From an uncultured Tabrizicola sp. (lineage in GTDB: Bacteria; Pseudomonadota; Alphaproteobacteria; Rhodobacterales; Rhodobacteraceae): a DNA stretch of 7,059 bases. The number at the start of each line of letters is the position of its first letter. The first letter of the stretch is position 1. The notes beneath the pieces are model-generated. The model was not told the origin of the DNA and made no database searches. It saw only the letters and a program-made list of their open reading frames with translations. The DNA lies in the NCBI GenBank assembly GCA_937858255.1, contig CALLZQ010000213.1, positions 1-7,059 on the forward strand. The letters are read 5' to 3'. The position numbers and the translations under genes are program-made. Positions 6,584 through 7,059 of the stretch are shown here, piece after piece.

Positions 6584-7059
6584 CCCGGCTTGCCCTCGCC
6601 CTGCCGGGCAAGCCTTCGGCCTTTCTTGCCTTGGTTCTGCTGATGCAGGCGGTGGCGGCCGTGTTTTTCGCCGGCGATGCCCGCAGCGGCCTGCTGCTGG
6701 GTCCGGCGGCCCCGCATACGGTGTTTGAGACGCTGGTTGCGGTGGCCTTGGTGCTGGGGGTGGTCAGCGGCGCCTGGCAATTGCGCTTGACGCTGGAGCG
6801 GATGGCCGAGCAAGAACGGTCGCTGGAAACCGCCCGGGGGGCGCTGGGGCAGGTGGTGGCACGCCAGTTTGCGCTTTGGGGCCTGACCCCGGCCGAGCGC
6901 GATGTTGCCCTCTTGGCGCTGAAAGGGCTGGACGTGGCCGAGATCGCCGGCGTAAGAGGGGCCGCGCAAGGCACCGTGCGCGCGCAGCTTTCCAATGTCT
7001 ATGGCAAGGCTGGCGTCAGCGGACGGGCCCAGTTCGCCGCCTGGTTTGTCGAGGATCTG
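6580..7059 (+). CDS. Membrane-anchored LuxR-type helix-turn-helix regulator (open at right edge)
   Basis: The ATG at 6580 overlaps the cytochrome b stop (ATGA). The frame stays open to the window end, giving 160 residues; the sequence is probably within a few residues of its end because the HTH domain is already complete. Residues 13-31 and 48-67 are hydrophobic and predicted to span the membrane twice, leaving the C-terminus in the cytoplasm. A linker follows (68-97), rich in charged residues and likely helical or coiled coil. Residues 101-155 match the LuxR/GerE DNA-binding domain: LTPAERDVALLALKGLDVAE, then IAGVRGAAQGTVRAQLSNVY, then GKAGVSGRAQF. There is no receiver domain or autoinducer-binding domain, so it is not a classical response regulator or quorum receptor. 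Its signal may come through the membrane segments or from the co-encoded cytochrome b. Targets are unknown; the upstream repeats may be autoregulatory sites. Confidence 0.85.
   Translation, partial: MTRLALALPGKPSAFLALVLLMQAVAAVFFAGDARSGLLLGPAAPHTVFETLVAVALVLGVVSGAWQLRLTLERMAEQERSLETARGALGQVVARQFALWGLTPAERDVALLALKGLDVAEIAGVRGAAQGTVRAQLSNVYGKAGVSGRAQFAAWFVEDL

Noticed and set aside
6397..6995. Minus-strand frames opposite the LuxR-type gene and the end of the cytochrome gene
   Set aside because: Sequences are Arg/Gln/Ser-rich and featureless. The plus strand has a clear HTH domain and membrane helices in the expected order.

Overview
The window looks like a GC-rich alphaproteobacterial chromosome, most likely Rhodobacteraceae (Rhodobacter/Paracoccus-like). 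I infer this from the codon bias, the gene order and the style of the proteins; no rRNA or other direct phylogenetic marker is present.

Left arm (1-5408), all on the minus strand, read from right to left: a polytopic AI-2E/PerM-family membrane protein (5408-4272), the DnaA-related regulator HdaA (4275-3598, 4-base ATGA overlap), polyphosphate kinase Ppk1 (3551-1341, 46-base gap) and exopolyphosphatase Ppx/GppA (from 1265, 75-base gap, C-terminus cut off by the left edge). The short gaps, the shared strand and the lack of any clear terminator suggest one operon. It pairs synthesis (Ppk) and hydrolysis (Ppx) of polyphosphate with a protein that switches off DnaA after replication initiation.

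Centre (5409-5586): a 178-base divergent spacer. It should hold the promoters for both arms and contains a perfect 6-base inverted repeat and a 7-base direct repeat. No promoter hexamers could be called with confidence.

Right arm (5587-7059), plus strand: a compact three-gene unit. It encodes a small exported PepSY-like protein (87 aa), a four-helix cytochrome b561-type membrane protein with four candidate haem-ligand histidines (243 aa, starting one base after the previous stop), and a LuxR-type helix-turn-helix regulator carrying two predicted N-terminal membrane helices (ATGA overlap, open at the right edge). The periplasmic, membrane haem and membrane-tethered DNA-binding proteins look translationally coupled. 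This set is the best candidate for a poorly described system, possibly a membrane redox or haem sensing device controlling transcription, but that function is inference.

No tRNA, rRNA, CRISPR array, insertion sequence or phage gene was seen. Several very long open frames lie opposite ppk, ppx and other genes; these are judged codon-bias shadows.
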